Shown here one piece after another: positions 26,083 to 34,256 of a DNA stretch of 64,000 bases. This DNA is from an uncultured Lachnospiraceae bacterium (GTDB lineage: Bacteria; Bacillota; Clostridia; Lachnospirales; Lachnospiraceae). Within the stretch, counting starts at the first letter, position 1. The number at the start of each line of letters is the position of its first letter. Under the pieces are notes generated by a model. The model was given only the letters and a program-made list of their open reading frames with translations, made no database searches and was not told the DNA's origin. A program made the position numbers and the translations under genes. Location: positions 62,001 to 126,000 of the forward strand of contig CAJUAO010000005.1 in the NCBI GenBank assembly GCA_910584685.1, read 5' to 3'.

Positions 26083-26862
26083 ATGGGGATTTTTGATGGA
26101 AAGACCGCTATTATTACAGGAGGAGGAAAGGCAAAATCCATAGGCTACGGAATAGCCACGGCTTATGCCAAGGAAGGAGCAAATATTGTTATTACAGGAA
26201 GAAATGAACAAAAGCTCTTAGATGCAAAGGAGGAGCTGGAGAGACTTTATAACGTAAAGGTTCTTCCTGTTCAGGCTGACGTATCTCCGGCAGAGGATTC
26301 CTTTGACCGGGTAAAGGAGGTTGTACAAAAGACAATAGAAGCCTTTGGACGTATAGATGTGCTTATAAACAATGCTCAGGCTTCCGCATCAGGCGTACCT
26401 CTTGCAGAGCATACAAAGGAGCAGTTTGACCTTGGAATTTATTCGGGACTGTATGCAACCTTTTATTATATGCAGGCATGCTACCCATATCTTAAGGAGA
26501 CACAGGGCTCTGTCATAAATTTTGCTTCAGGAGCAGGACTTTTCGGCAATGCAGGACAGGCGTCATATGCAGCGGCAAAGGAGGCTATTCGTGGTTTGTC
26601 ACGTGTGGCGGCTACAGAATGGGGCAAGGATAACATAAATGTAAATATTGTATGTCCTCTTGCCATGACCTCACAGCTTGAAAACTTTAAGGTTGCTTAT
26701 CCGGAAGCATACGAAAAGAATTTAAAGGCCGTTCCTATGGGACGCTTTGGAGACCCGGAAAAGGATATCGGCCGTGTATGCGTGCTTCTCGGCTCTGAGG
26801 ACTTTAAGTATATGTCAGGAGAAACTATTACCCTTGAGGGCGGAATGGGACAAAGACCATAA
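26083..26862 (+). CDS. Short-chain dehydrogenase/reductase
   Basis: 259 residues of the classical SDR fold. The NAD(P) loop is TGGGKAKSIGYGIA, followed by NNAQA after the fourth strand, and the catalytic Ser (NFASGAG) and Tyr-x3-Lys (YAAAK). The glycine loop is longer than in most SDRs (an added KAKS), as in enoyl-reductase-like and 2,4-dienoyl-type members. The C-terminus SGETITLEGGMGQRP matches many oxidoreductases of unsettled substrate. Strong promoter and AAAGGAG site. A different SDR gene begins at 63396. The reaction is an NAD(P)-linked oxidation or reduction, substrate unknown. Confidence 0.88.
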   Translation: MGIFDGKTAIITGGGKAKSIGYGIATAYAKEGANIVITGRNEQKLLDAKEELERLYNVKVLPVQADVSPAEDSFDRVKEVVQKTIEAFGRIDVLINNAQASASGVPLAEHTKEQFDLGIYSGLYATFYYMQACYPYLKETQGSVINFASGAGLFGNAGQASYAAAKEAIRGLSRVAATEWGKDNINVNIVCPLAMTSQLENFKVAYPEAYEKNLKAVPMGRFGDPEKDIGRVCVLLGSEDFKYMSGETITLEGGMGQRP

Positions 26863-26917
26863 TAATAAGCTATAGAAAGACTTTTTTGTAGAAGAATTTT
26901 CATAGAAAGATTTTTTT

Positions 26918-27014
26918 GGGCTGTCGCAATAGGTTTTAATTATACAAAATAAGGTATTGATACGCAGTTGTATTATACAATATTCTGTATATGCTTTTCT
27001 TATTGCGACAGCTT
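26918..27014. repeat. Palindromic ~95-bp repeat (copy R3)
   Basis: GCTGTCGCAATA (26920-26931) is a perfect 12-bp inverted repeat of TATTGCGACAGC (27001-27012). The interior segment ATATTCTGTATATGCTTTTC aligns with the copies at 232-342 and 27862-27957. It is bordered by T-rich sequence and could terminate the SDR transcript. Confidence 0.65.
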
Positions 27015-27076
27015 TATTTTTGAGCTTTCATATATAGATTATGGCGTTTTTAAAATTAATAAAAGCTATTAAAACT

Positions 27077-27139
27077 ATGTTCATTGAAACAATGTTCAAA
27101 GAAAAAAACTTGATTTTTTTGCAAACCTGTGGTTATTAT
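27077..27139 (+). promoter_or_regulatory. Promoter and possible operator of the S-component gene
   Basis: CATTG-AAA-CAATG (27082-27094) is palindromic, and ATGTTCA occurs twice with a 15-bp period (27077, 27092). TTGATT (27110-27115) and TATTAT (27134-27139) form a possible promoter with an 18-base gap. A regulator could bind the palindrome. Confidence 0.4.
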
Positions 27140-27157
27140 ATAACTGTATGTATTGTA

Positions 27158-27171
27158 TTCCCTTATGGGAA
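27158..27171 (+). promoter_or_regulatory. Short hairpin before the S-component start
   Basis: TTCCC-TTAT-GGGAA sits ten bases before the AGGAGG site. It might shield translation initiation or bind a repressor. No attenuator was recognised. Confidence 0.3.
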
Positions 27172-27193
27172 ATAATAACAGGAGGAAAATTAA

Positions 27194-27838
27194 ATGATGA
27201 CAGAAGCAGTAAAAGCAACAAGAAAAACACAAACCATGGTAATGACTGCAGCATTTGCAGCATTAATCATTCTTTTGGCGTTTACACCGGGACTTGGGTA
27301 TATTCCCCTTGGATTTATAAACGCCACCACGGTGCATATACCGGTTATACTGGGCGCCGTAATGCTGGGACCAAAATGCGGGGCATTTTTGGGAGCCGTA
27401 TTCGGACTTACCAGCCTGATTAATAATTCATTTATTAATCCTAACCTTACTTCCTTTGTATTTTCGCCTTTTGTGTCAGGGGGCGGAATAAAGAGCATTA
27501 TCATATGCTTTGTTCCAAGAATACTTGTGGGAGTGGCAGCTTATTTTGTGTATGCAGGAATAAAAAGGCTATTAAAGGAAAGGAAGGGAAGCGTATCGGC
27601 AGCCCTTGTCATAGGCGGCATAGCAGGCTCTCTTACCAACACCTTATTAGTTATGAACGGTATATTTGTACTGTTTGGAGACCAGTGGGCGGCAGCTAAG
27701 GGAATTGGCGATGCAATTTATATGAGCATACTGGGAGTTATCGTGGGAAGCGGTATTCCGGAGGCTGTTGTTGCAGGCATAATCACACTGGCAGCAGGTC
27801 AGGCCTTGCTGGCATTAAGAAAGTCGCTTAAGTTTTAA
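27194..27838 (+). CDS. panT: ECF transporter S component, probably pantothenate (PanT)
   Basis: 214 residues with about six helices. The start MMTEAVKATRKTQTMVMTAAFAALIILLAFTPGLGYIPLGFINATTVHIPVILGAVMLGPKCGAFLGAVFGLTSL fits the ECF S-component family (small substrate-binding membrane proteins that dock on the EcfA/EcfA'/EcfT module). The gene after it is coaX and the next is coaBC, both of which use pantothenate or its products, so pantothenate is the likely vitamin; that is inference by neighbourhood. No EcfA/T genes are in the window, as is usual for group II systems. A TTCCC/GGGAA hairpin and a palindrome lie upstream. Confidence 0.78.
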   Translation: MMTEAVKATRKTQTMVMTAAFAALIILLAFTPGLGYIPLGFINATTVHIPVILGAVMLGPKCGAFLGAVFGLTSLINNSFINPNLTSFVFSPFVSGGGIKSIIICFVPRILVGVAAYFVYAGIKRLLKERKGSVSAALVIGGIAGSLTNTLLVMNGIFVLFGDQWAAAKGIGDAIYMSILGVIVGSGIPEAVVAGIITLAAGQALLALRKSLKF

Positions 27839-27861
27839 ATAATAAAAAATACATACAAGAA

Positions 27862-27957
27862 GGGGCTGCTGCAAAATCCGCAAAATATTTACAGTATGGC
27901 AGAGTATATCATTGAAGCTGTCATATCCTGCATAAAATATTTGCTTTGCAGCAGCCC
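27862..27957. repeat. Palindromic ~95-bp repeat (copy R2), best-preserved copy
   Basis: GGGCTGCTGCAAA (27863-27875) and TTTGCAGCAGCCC (27945-27957) form a perfect 13-bp inverted repeat. The interior aligns with the copy at 232-342 over the full length. It lies between the S-component and coaX genes and could stop or weaken transcription between them. Confidence 0.75.
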
Positions 27958-28006
27958 TGATATAAAAACATAAGGATAAGAAGAATATGTGGAAATGGGG
28001 GTAAAT

Positions 28007-28774
28007 ATGATACTTGCAATAGATATGGGAAACACAAACATAGTTATAGGCTGTGTTGACGATGAAAAAATTTATTTTGAGGAGCGCATTTCTACAGACT
28101 ATTCAAAAACAGAAATAGAATATTATGTATTGCTAAAAATGGTAATGGAGCTGCACAAGGTAGATATAAATAAAATTACAGGCTCTATTATATCGTCTGT
28201 TGTGCCTCCGCTTTTAAAGGTTATAAAAAGCGCCGTGATAAAGCTTACAGGCGGAGAGCCGCTGGTGGTTGGGCCGGGAGTAAAGACGGGATTAAATATA
28301 CTTATGGACAATCCAAGACAGGTGGGAAGCGATATGATAGTAGACGCGGTGGCGTGCATAAAGGAATACGGAGCGCCCCTTGCAATTATAGATATAGGAA
28401 CAGCTACTACTATTTCTATAGTAGATAAAAATAAAAATTATGTAGGGGGAGTTATAATGCCCGGCGTGAGAGTAGCGTCGGATTCCCTCGTGTCAAAAAC
28501 TGCGCAGCTTCAAAAGGTTAGTCTTGAGGCAACGGACAAATATATAGGAAAGAATACCATTGACTGTATGAAAAGCGGCATTATACACGGAAATGCAGCA
28601 TGCATAGACGGAATGCTTTCCCGTATGGAGGAGGAAATGGGATATCCCCTTACGGCAGTAGCGACAGGAGGACTGGCAAGGGTTATTATACCAAACTGTA
28701 AAAGAAAAATAATTGAGGACCAGAGGCTGCTTCTTAAGGGGCTTAAGATAATTTACGACAAAAATAAGCAGTAG
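28007..28774 (+). CDS. coaX: Type III pantothenate kinase
   Basis: 255 residues, the standard CoaX length. Motifs are AIDMGNTNIVIGC (phosphate 1), GSDMIVDAVACIKEYG and AIIDIGTATTISIVD (phosphate 2), and ATGGLARVI near the end. It phosphorylates pantothenate at the first step of coenzyme A synthesis, is insensitive to CoA feedback and needs K+ or NH4+. The start at 28007 has GGGGG upstream; an alternative ATG at 27989 adds six residues. It lies between the presumed pantothenate transporter and coaBC, so the path from uptake to phosphopantetheine is encoded together. Confidence 0.93.
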   Translation: MILAIDMGNTNIVIGCVDDEKIYFEERISTDYSKTEIEYYVLLKMVMELHKVDINKITGSIISSVVPPLLKVIKSAVIKLTGGEPLVVGPGVKTGLNILMDNPRQVGSDMIVDAVACIKEYGAPLAIIDIGTATTISIVDKNKNYVGGVIMPGVRVASDSLVSKTAQLQKVSLEATDKYIGKNTIDCMKSGIIHGNAACIDGMLSRMEEEMGYPLTAVATGGLARVIIPNCKRKIIEDQRLLLKGLKIIYDKNKQ

Positions 28775-28897
28775 ACTGCAATGAGAGCGTCTAAGCATGT
28801 AAAGCATTTGATAACAGATATCATTCGGCTTGCAAAATGAAATACCTGAAAATATGAGAGAAGATGAAATTATATATAACAAAGGGAGATAAAATAT

Positions 28898-30094
28898 ATG
28901 CTTACAGGAAAAAATATAGTATTGGCGGTGACAGGAAGCATAGCAGCATATAAGATAGCAGGACTTGCAAGCGCCCTTAAAAAGCTTAACGGAAATGTTA
29001 CGGTACTTATGACTAAAAACGCCACAAATTTTATAAATCCAATTACCTTTGAGACGCTTACGGAAAACAAATGTCTTATAGATACCTTTGACAGAAACTT
29101 CCAGTATAACGTAGAGCATGTTTCGCTGGCAAAAATGGCAGATGTCGTTTTAGTTGCGCCTGCCTCAGCCAATGTTATAGGAAAGCTGGCAAACGGAATA
29201 GCAGACGATATGCTCACAACTACGGTTATGGCGTGTAAATGCAGGAAAATAATAGCTCCGGCAATGAATACAAATATGTATGAAAATCCTATTGTGCAGG
29301 ATAATATTGAAAAGCTGAAAAGGTTTGGAATGGAGATAATAACGCCGGATACAGGCTATCTTGCCTGCGGGGATACAGGCATGGGGAAAATGCCTTCGGA
29401 GGAAACGCTTCTTTCGTATATTTTAAGAGAAATACAATGTGAGAAGGACATGAGGGGAAAAACCGTTCTTGTTACAGCAGGAGCAACAAGAGAAAAAATA
29501 GACCCGGTCAGATATATCACAAACCATTCTACGGGAAAGATGGGCTATGCCATAGCAAGAGCAGCTATGCTAAGAGGAGCTCAGGTTACTCTCGTCACAG
29601 GTAAAACAAGCCTTACGCCGCCGCCGTTTGTGCGTGTTATAGAGACAGAAAGCGCAGAGGATATGTATAATGCCGTTATGAGCAATGCCGGTTTCGCAGA
29701 TATTATAGTGAAGGCTGCGGCAGTGGCAGATTACAGGCCAAAGAATCCTGCTGACAATAAAATAAAGAAAAAGGATGGCGACATGCGTATAGAGCTTGAG
29801 AGGACTAAGGATATACTTAAAACTCTCGGGGAGAACAGGCGTGAAAATCAGTTTATATGCGGCTTTTCAATGGAAACTGAAAATATGGTTGAAAACAGCC
29901 GGGAAAAGCTTTATAAAAAGAACGTGGATATGATAGCTGCAAATAATTTAAAGACAGAGGGCGCAGGCTTTGGAACAGACACAAATGCAGTAACCTTTAT
30001 AACAAGGGAGGAAACGGTTGAAAAGCCCATGATGACAAAAGAACAGGCGGCTCACGAGATATTAACCTATATAATGTCAAGGATAAATAAGTAA
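28898..30094 (+). CDS. coaBC: Bifunctional phosphopantothenoylcysteine decarboxylase/synthetase
   Basis: 398 residues. The N-terminal CoaC half is a flavodoxin-like decarboxylase (GSIAAYKIAGLASAL, catalytic His in NVEHVSLAKMADVVLVAPASANVIGK, PAMNTNMYENP). The C-terminal CoaB half is the synthetase (VTAGATREKIDPVRYITNHSTGKMGYAIA, KAAAVADYRP, KKKDGDMRIELERTKDIL). Together they turn 4'-phosphopantothenate and cysteine into 4'-phosphopantetheine using CTP and FMN. It follows coaX after about 120 bases, where I see no terminator. Confidence 0.95.
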   Translation: MLTGKNIVLAVTGSIAAYKIAGLASALKKLNGNVTVLMTKNATNFINPITFETLTENKCLIDTFDRNFQYNVEHVSLAKMADVVLVAPASANVIGKLANGIADDMLTTTVMACKCRKIIAPAMNTNMYENPIVQDNIEKLKRFGMEIITPDTGYLACGDTGMGKMPSEETLLSYILREIQCEKDMRGKTVLVTAGATREKIDPVRYITNHSTGKMGYAIARAAMLRGAQVTLVTGKTSLTPPPFVRVIETESAEDMYNAVMSNAGFADIIVKAAAVADYRPKNPADNKIKKKDGDMRIELERTKDILKTLGENRRENQFICGFSMETENMVENSREKLYKKNVDMIAANNLKTEGAGFGTDTNAVTFITREETVEKPMMTKEQAAHEILTYIMSRINK

Positions 30095-30158
30095 ATATAT
30101 TTAAGAAGCCGTAGTATAGAATAATAAAAAACATAAAAAAATAAAGAGGTATAAAACC

Positions 30159-31196
30159 ATGTCAGACATAGTTACAATGGGAGAGATATTAGTAAGGCTG
30201 TCCACCATAAATCATAATACATTTTCACAATCAGGCGAATTTCAGGTTAATTATGGGGGAGGCGAGGCAAATGTGGCGGTTTCTCTGGCAGGCTTCGGTC
30301 ACAATGTGCGTTTTGTAACAAAGCTTCCTGATAATGCAATAGCAGACTGCGCCATAAATGAGCTTTACAGGATGCATGTAAATACAGATTATATTATAAG
30401 GGGAGGAGAGCGGCTCGGCAGCTATTATCTGGAGAGCGGCTCGTCGGTAAGAGCCTCAAGGGTAATTTATGACAGAAAGCACTCCTCAATAAGCGAGGCT
30501 AAGCCGGAGGAATTTGATTTTGACAAAATTTATGACGGGATAAAATGGCTTCATATTTCAGGAATAACGGCAGGAATAAGCAGGGAGGGAGCTGAGCTTA
30601 CGGAAAGCTTTGCAAGGGAGGCAAGGCTTAGAAATATAAAAATTTCCCTTGATATAAATTACAGGGGAAAGCTTTGGAGCATGGAGGAGGCGGGAAAAGT
30701 AATGCCTTCCCTTGCAGAGCTTGCGGATATAGCGTTTGCAGGCCCTGTTGACTGCATAAAAATTCTTGGATGTACAGATACTATAGGAGATGACACAGAC
30801 AAGGCTATGGCTGATAAAGCCGTGGGGGAGCAGGTGTTAAGAGAACTTGCTGAAAAATATAATATAAGATACGTTATAAATTCTCAGAGGGAAAGTATTT
30901 CGGCAACACATAATATTATAGGCGCAAGGATAATTAACGGGGCGACAGGAGAATGCGTTTATTCATCAAGGTATGATGTTGACAGCATAGTTGACAGGGT
31001 AGGGGGAGGAGATGCTCTGGCGGCAGGCGTGTTATCTTCCCTGGCGTATGACTATGAGGATTTTGCGCGTGCTATTGAATTTGGCGCAGCGGCGTCGGCT
31101 GTAAAGCATACTATAAACGGTGATTATAATATAGCCTCAAGGGAGCTTGTGGAGGAGCTTATGGTAAGCGGTGGAAACGGACTGATAAAAAGATAA
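30159..31196 (+). CDS. PfkB-family sugar kinase, 2-keto-3-deoxygluconate kinase-like
   Basis: 345 residues of the ribokinase fold. The N-terminus MGEILVRLSTINHNTFSQSGEFQVNYGGGEANVAVSLAGFGHNVRFVTKLPDNAIAD and C-terminal DSIVDRVGGGDALAAGVLSSLAYDYEDFARAIEFGAAASAVKHTINGDYNI (anion hole and catalytic Asp) are close to KdgK, which phosphorylates 2-dehydro-3-deoxygluconate in uronate breakdown. Substrate choice within this family is hard to call, and no kdgA or uronate gene is adjacent. A weak AAAGAGG site precedes the ATG. It is the last gene before the tRNA. Confidence 0.8.
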   Translation: MSDIVTMGEILVRLSTINHNTFSQSGEFQVNYGGGEANVAVSLAGFGHNVRFVTKLPDNAIADCAINELYRMHVNTDYIIRGGERLGSYYLESGSSVRASRVIYDRKHSSISEAKPEEFDFDKIYDGIKWLHISGITAGISREGAELTESFAREARLRNIKISLDINYRGKLWSMEEAGKVMPSLAELADIAFAGPVDCIKILGCTDTIGDDTDKAMADKAVGEQVLRELAEKYNIRYVINSQRESISATHNIIGARIINGATGECVYSSRYDVDSIVDRVGGGDALAAGVLSSLAYDYEDFARAIEFGAAASAVKHTINGDYNIASRELVEELMVSGGNGLIKR

Positions 31197-31204
31197 AAAA
31201 GTAC

Positions 31205-31233
31205 TTGCCAAATGGAATAATATAGTATATAAT
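31205..31233 (+). promoter_or_regulatory. Promoter of tRNA-Gln
   Basis: TTGCCA (31205-31210) and TATAAT (31228-31233) are 17 bases apart, 20 bases before the mature 5' end. Confidence 0.75.
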
Positions 31234-31252
31234 ACTTTTTGTTGTAAAACAT

Positions 31253-31325
31253 TGGCCCATCGCCAAATGGTAAGGCACTGGACTCTGACTCCAGCATTTT
31301 CAAGGTTCGAATCCTTGTGGGCCAG
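31253..31325 (+). tRNA. tRNA-Gln(CUG)
   Basis: TGGCCCA and TGGGCCA pair as the acceptor stem. The D stem is GCC/GGC, the anticodon stem CTGGA/TCCAG encloses loop CTCTGAC with anticodon CUG (decodes CAG, glutamine), and the T arm is CAAGG-TTCGAAT-CCTTG. The discriminator base is G, as in tRNA-Gln. The 3' CCA is not encoded and must be added. It has its own promoter and terminator. Confidence 0.93.
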
Positions 31326-31332
31326 CTAATAA

Positions 31333-31361
31333 GCAAGCGGATTTATCCGCTTGCTTTTTTT
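31333..31361 (+). terminator. Terminator of tRNA-Gln
   Basis: GCAAGCGG-ATTTAT-CCGCTTGC followed by seven T residues, a textbook intrinsic terminator. Confidence 0.92.
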
Positions 31362-31467
31362 ATGGAAAAATTTCTTTATTATTACAGTGAATTTTTGCGT
31401 GGTTAATAAAAACACATATTTTGATTATGCAAATATTAAGAAAATTAAAAAACTATTAAAAAATATC

Positions 31468-31496
31468 TTGCAAAATATTAAAACCTATAATATAAT
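31468..31496 (+). promoter_or_regulatory. Promoter of the arabinanase gene
   Basis: TTGCAA (31468-31473) and TATAAT (31491-31496) with a 17-base gap, 51 bases before the ATG at 31547. A second TATAAT overlaps the spacer. Confidence 0.6.
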
Positions 31497-31546
31497 TACA
31501 AAACAGAGAAGGCAACAAAAATAATATATTGCAGGAGGACAGCAAA

Positions 31547-34054
31547 ATGAAAAAGAGCTTAAAAAAGCTTGCGGCATTGGGGTTGACGGTATGCATGGTA
31601 TTACAGGGATTTGCAGTTTCGTCAGAAAAAAACGGAATTATGACGGCGGAGGCGGCGGCAATGAGTACACAGAGAGTATCAGTGCACGACCCATCTATAG
31701 TAAAGGATGGAAATGATTATTACCTGTTTGGAACACATCTTGGAACAGCCACATCAAGAAATCTTACTTCATGGAGTACAAAAAGCACAAGCCTTAATAC
31801 GGATTATGCCTCTGTATTCAGTCAAAGCGCGGCGTGGTCAAAAAGGGGAAGCAAATCATACGATTTAAAAAATAATTTATGGGCGCCTGACGTAATATAT
31901 AATCCTGCTATGGGCAAATGGTGCATGTATATGAGTGTAAACGGAGATAATTACTATTCGTCTATAGCGCTTGCAACAGCAGACAAAATAACAGGACCTT
32001 ATACATATGCAGGAACAGTAGTATACTCAGGCTTCACAAATTCAACAGAGGCACAGGCAACAGATTATGCTAAGGTTATGGGAACAAATACTGTGGCAGG
32101 CAGATATGTGTCAAACGGCAGATGGAATTCTTCATATGGAACAAATGCCATAGACCCGTGTGTTCTGTACGACGCTAACGGAGATTTATGGATGTCATAC
32201 GGTTCATGGTTTGGCGGCATATACATGCTTAAGCTTGACAAAAATACAGGACTTAGGGATTATTCATATAAATATTCAACAACTACAAATTCTTCAGACC
32301 AGTATATGGGCAAGAAAATATCAGGCGGCTACGGCGGAACTGGTGAAGGCTCATATATTGTGTACGATAAGGACGCAGGATATTATTATCTGTATCTGTC
32401 ATACTGTGGACTTAATGCTACGGACAACTTTTCAGGTTATCATATGAGACTTTTCAGGTCAAAGAATATAACAGGACCTTATACGGACGCGGCAGGCAAT
32501 TCAGCCATAAGAACAAGCAGCTCTGACAGTCAGAAGGTAAAAGGAATAAAGCTCTTTGGAAATTATTCCTTCTCATCACTTTCAGGAAACAATGAGCTCA
32601 GCTCAAACGGATATATGTCAGGGGGACATAATTCAGCAATGGTAGATTCAGACGGCTCAAGATATCTTTTCTACCACACAAGATTTAACACAGGAAATGA
32701 GTTCCATCAGGTAAGAGTACATCAGCAGTTTTTAAATCAGGATAACTGGCCTGTGACGGCAGTGTACGAATATCTCGGAAGCAAAATATCAAAGACAGGA
32801 TACTCAAAGAGTGATATGACAGGCACGTATCAGTTTGTCAATCATGGAAATGAAGGTGAGGTTGCAGCTTATACAGGCATGCTTCCAACACTCAATGTAA
32901 GCCTTAACTCAAACGGAACAATATCAGGAGACGTTACAGGCACATGGTCATACACATCGGGAACTTATTACTGTCAGATGGTGATAGGAGGAGTTACATA
33001 TAAGGGAGTATTCTTTAAACAGTATGATGAATCAAATACAAATACAGAGGTAATGACATTTTCGCTTATAGGAAGCAACAACCAGAGTATTTGGGGCTCA
33101 AAGGTATCAGACAATGAAAATGCATCATCACCGGTAAATACTTCAGCAGGCGCTTCCACAGCAAATATGGACGGCGTATACTATATAGAAAATGTATTCA
33201 GTGGACTTTATCTTGATATAGAAAACGGCTCGTCAGCAGACGGAGCAAACATAAGACAGTGGAGCTATAACGGAAGTCATGCCCAGAAGTTTAAGCTTGT
33301 ATCTGACGGAAACGGATATTATTCTATACTTACGGGAGCTACAAACTATACTGGCTGTGTAGATATTACAAACGGCTCTGCCGATGACGGAGCAAATGTC
33401 ATACAGTGGACACACTGGGGCGGAGATATGCAGAAGTTTGAGATTGTCCATGTAGGCGGAGGACAATATGCAATAAAGACAAAATGTTCGTCAGGTAAAA
33501 GCGGACTTGACGTATACGCATGGAGTACTGAGGCAGGCGGAAATATAAATCAGTGGAATTACTGGGGCGGAGACTGCCAGCTTTGGTATCTTAAAGCCGC
33601 AGAAGCATCTACAGCTTATGAGGGAACATATTATCTTCAGAGCAAGTCAAGCGGATTGTATCTTGATGTAGAAAACGGCGCAAATACAGACGGAGCAAAT
33701 ATACAGCAGTGGCAGTATAACGGCAGCCACGCGCAGAAATTCAAATTCGTAGCTGACGGAAAGGGAAATTACTATATCTTAACAGGCGCGTCAGGCTATA
33801 CAAAATGCTTAGATATATATGAAGGCGGAACTGCAGACGGAACAAATGTAGACCAGTGGACCTACTGGGGTGGAAATATGCAGAAATATCACATAACAAA
33901 GGTAGGAAATTATATAGCAATACGCTCATTAAACAGTAATTATAAATCATGCCTTGATGTGTATGGCTGGAGTAATTCAAACGGAGGAAACATAGGAATT
34001 TGGAATTATTGGGCAGGAGATTGTCAGCTATTTAAGCTTATAAAGGCAGAATAA
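31547..34054 (+). CDS. Secreted GH43 arabinanase with two ricin-type lectin domains
   Basis: 835 residues. A Sec signal (about 1-38, ending AEA) leads to a five-bladed GH43 catalytic domain (about 44-420) with the three expected acids: Asp48 in VHDPS (base), Asp in NAIDPCVLYD, and Glu in GGTGEGSYIVYD (acid). LWAPDVIYNP and SGGHNSAMV are shared with endo-arabinanases. A GH43_C-like domain (about 430-530) and two beta-trefoil RICIN/CBM13 modules (about 545-690 and 693-835) follow, with QW-type repeats (IRQWSYNGSHAQKF, IQQWQYNGSHAQKF). It should cut alpha-1,5-arabinan side chains of pectin outside the cell. No cell-wall anchor is seen. The start at 31547 has AGGAGG. Confidence 0.92.
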   Translation: MKKSLKKLAALGLTVCMVLQGFAVSSEKNGIMTAEAAAMSTQRVSVHDPSIVKDGNDYYLFGTHLGTATSRNLTSWSTKSTSLNTDYASVFSQSAAWSKRGSKSYDLKNNLWAPDVIYNPAMGKWCMYMSVNGDNYYSSIALATADKITGPYTYAGTVVYSGFTNSTEAQATDYAKVMGTNTVAGRYVSNGRWNSSYGTNAIDPCVLYDANGDLWMSYGSWFGGIYMLKLDKNTGLRDYSYKYSTTTNSSDQYMGKKISGGYGGTGEGSYIVYDKDAGYYYLYLSYCGLNATDNFSGYHMRLFRSKNITGPYTDAAGNSAIRTSSSDSQKVKGIKLFGNYSFSSLSGNNELSSNGYMSGGHNSAMVDSDGSRYLFYHTRFNTGNEFHQVRVHQQFLNQDNWPVTAVYEYLGSKISKTGYSKSDMTGTYQFVNHGNEGEVAAYTGMLPTLNVSLNSNGTISGDVTGTWSYTSGTYYCQMVIGGVTYKGVFFKQYDESNTNTEVMTFSLIGSNNQSIWGSKVSDNENASSPVNTSAGASTANMDGVYYIENVFSGLYLDIENGSSADGANIRQWSYNGSHAQKFKLVSDGNGYYSILTGATNYTGCVDITNGSADDGANVIQWTHWGGDMQKFEIVHVGGGQYAIKTKCSSGKSGLDVYAWSTEAGGNINQWNYWGGDCQLWYLKAAEASTAYEGTYYLQSKSSGLYLDVENGANTDGANIQQWQYNGSHAQKFKFVADGKGNYYILTGASGYTKCLDIYEGGTADGTNVDQWTYWGGNMQKYHITKVGNYIAIRSLNSNYKSCLDVYGWSNSNGGNIGIWNYWAGDCQLFKLIKAE

Positions 34055-34095
34055 TGAAAATTACATTTAAAACAGTGATTTTCTCATAAAAATAA

Positions 34096-34133
34096 CGGAC
34101 AGCAGGTATTGTAAAGATATTTGCTGTCCGTTT
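34096..34133 (+). terminator. Terminator of the arabinanase gene
   Basis: CGGACAGCA (34096-34104) pairs with TGCTGTCCG (34122-34130), followed by T residues. Confidence 0.85.
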
Positions 34134-34186
34134 ACTTGTGGCAGAAAGGACTTAATACCCTCCTAATTTCCTTACGCGCCCCTGCC

Positions 34187-34221
34187 CATAAAAATGTGCC
34201 GGACTTTGAAAAATCCGGCAC
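34187..34221 (-). terminator. Terminator of the FliD-like gene
   Basis: On the minus strand, GTGCCGGA pairs with TCCGGCAC and is followed by ATTTTTAT. It faces the arabinanase terminator. Confidence 0.8.
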
Positions 34222-34256
34222 GTTAAGTAACAGATATAAAATTGTAACAATTTTGA

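Noticed and set aside
27072..27098. LexA box upstream of the ECF S component
   Set aside because: ATGTTCA repeats resemble half sites but there is no GAAC-N4-GTTC arrangement.
27862..27957. A vitamin riboswitch before coaX
   Set aside because: The structure is the palindromic repeat found also at 232 and 26918, not a conserved ligand-binding RNA that I know.
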